Positions 5,514 through 6,019 of a DNA stretch of 6,019 nucleotides are shown piece after piece. Numbering within the stretch: the first letter of the stretch is position 1; every line of letters begins with the position of its first letter. The notes under the pieces are model-generated. The model was not told the origin of the DNA and did no database searches. It worked only from the letters and a program-made list of their open reading frames with translations. Position numbers and translations under genes: made by a program. The DNA comes from Clostridia bacterium (GTDB taxonomy: Bacteria; Bacillota; Clostridia; Oscillospirales; Acutalibacteraceae): NCBI GenBank assembly GCA_017437165.1, contig JAFSBS010000398.1, forward strand, positions 1 through 6,019, written 5' to 3'.

Positions 5514-6019
5514 TTGAAAGACGAAAAAGAAACAAATGCTTTATCTGATGAAATGGATGACGTGTTAGAGTCTTCACTTGATAAAAGTGGTAATTATGAA
5601 CAAGAAAAACTTAATGACGAATTAGAAAAACTCGCAGAAACATTCAGAAGCGAACTTAAAAAAGCAAAAGAGCAAGGCGAAGTAAAGGTAAGCGATAATG
5701 AAATAGTTGACGAAAATGATGTCGTTATTCCAAAAGAAGAACTTTGTGAATGTTGCGGAGAAAGAAGAAAAGATACATCTGTTTCCCCGAATTATGAGTA
5801 TTGTTCAGAATGCAGGGAACTTATGAAACGCTATCCTTTGAATTTTTCAAGTGTAGTTGTTGCACTTGCAATAATTGTAGTTGCAGTGTTTGGCGTTACA
5901 GGGTTTATTTCAGATTTTTCAGGTTATAACAGTGCAATGATTGCAAACAAGGCAGATAAAGAAAATAAGAAATTCTCTGCAGTTGAATATTATGTTGAAG
6001 CGTGTTCGTTTTTTGAAGA
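5514..6019 (+). CDS. Zinc-ribbon-like single-pass membrane protein, partial (function unknown)
   Basis: The gene starts at TTG and is still open at the window edge, so only 168 residues are seen. Residues 1-75 are highly charged and predicted helical, with repeated Glu, Lys and Asp and no hydrophobic signal. Residues 78-100 hold a zinc-ribbon-like pair of knuckles, C78-E-C-C81-G and Y-C97-S-E-C100, separated by 15 residues. One transmembrane helix follows at about 112-132 (FSSVVVALAIIVVAVFGVTG). The last visible segment, AVEYYVEACSFFE, resembles the first helix of a tetratricopeptide-type repeat, but too little is present to be sure. The layout suggests a cytosolic metal-binding N-terminus and an exported C-terminal domain. 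I do not recognise a characterised family. Its own promoter separates it from thiT, so no functional link to thiamine is implied. Confidence 0.8.
   Translation, partial: MKDEKETNALSDEMDDVLESSLDKSGNYEQEKLNDELEKLAETFRSELKKAKEQGEVKVSDNEIVDENDVVIPKEELCECCGERRKDTSVSPNYEYCSECRELMKRYPLNFSSVVVALAIIVVAVFGVTGFISDFSGYNSAMIANKADKENKKFSAVEYYVEACSFFE

Noticed and set aside
1..6019. CRISPR arrays, insertion sequences, tRNA or rRNA genes, attachment sites or phage-related genes
   Set aside because: No regularly spaced repeats, terminal inverted repeats, transposase-like frames or tRNA cloverleaf patterns were seen. The window reads as ordinary core chromosome with uniform base composition.

Overview
The window is AT-rich, densely packed and entirely plus-strand. 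It looks like a low-GC Gram-positive chromosome, most plausibly a clostridial Firmicute. The reasons are Firmicute-style GGAGG ribosome binding sites, GTG and TTG starts, a mreBCD-PBP2-minD gene order, and a TPP-riboswitch-controlled ThiT (the substrate-binding subunit of an ECF transporter, a type found mostly in Firmicutes). I cannot name the genus from the sequence alone.

Positions 1-4575 hold a rod-shape and cell-wall elongation operon: the 3' end of mreB, then mreC, mreD, a class B penicillin-binding protein 2 (mrdA) and a MinD-family ATPase. Gaps between these genes are only 5-34 bases, and I see no terminator between them. MreB, MreC and MreD are the cytoskeletal and membrane scaffold of the elongasome, and PBP2 is its transpeptidase. 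MinD normally places the division site. Here it stands without an adjacent minC or minE, and it stops before the membrane-targeting helix that ordinary MinD carries at its C-terminus.

Positions 4576-4807 form a regulatory leader of about 230 bases. A perfect-consensus promoter (TTGACA, 16-base spacer, TATAAT) abuts the minD stop codon. It is followed by a TPP (thiamine pyrophosphate) riboswitch, then an intrinsic terminator, then the ribosome binding site of thiT. The last strand of the aptamer and the 3' arm of the terminator share the 9-mer CGCCGTAGG. This gives a readable antiterminator/terminator switch that should turn thiT off when TPP is plentiful. ThiT (4808-5416) keeps the His, Trp, Tyr and Asn spacing of the known thiamine site.

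Positions 5417-5513 are a short intergenic region with an extended -10 promoter. It leads into a TTG-started gene that runs off the right edge. That gene encodes an acidic N-terminal segment, a four-cysteine zinc-ribbon-like motif, one transmembrane helix and the start of a possibly repeat-containing exported domain; its function is unknown.

Most of the window is well-known biology. The points most worth a second look are the truncated orphan MinD, a possible Cys3His metal site next to the PBP2 active site, the explicit riboswitch switching architecture that may also end the upstream operon, and the uncharacterised membrane zinc-ribbon protein.
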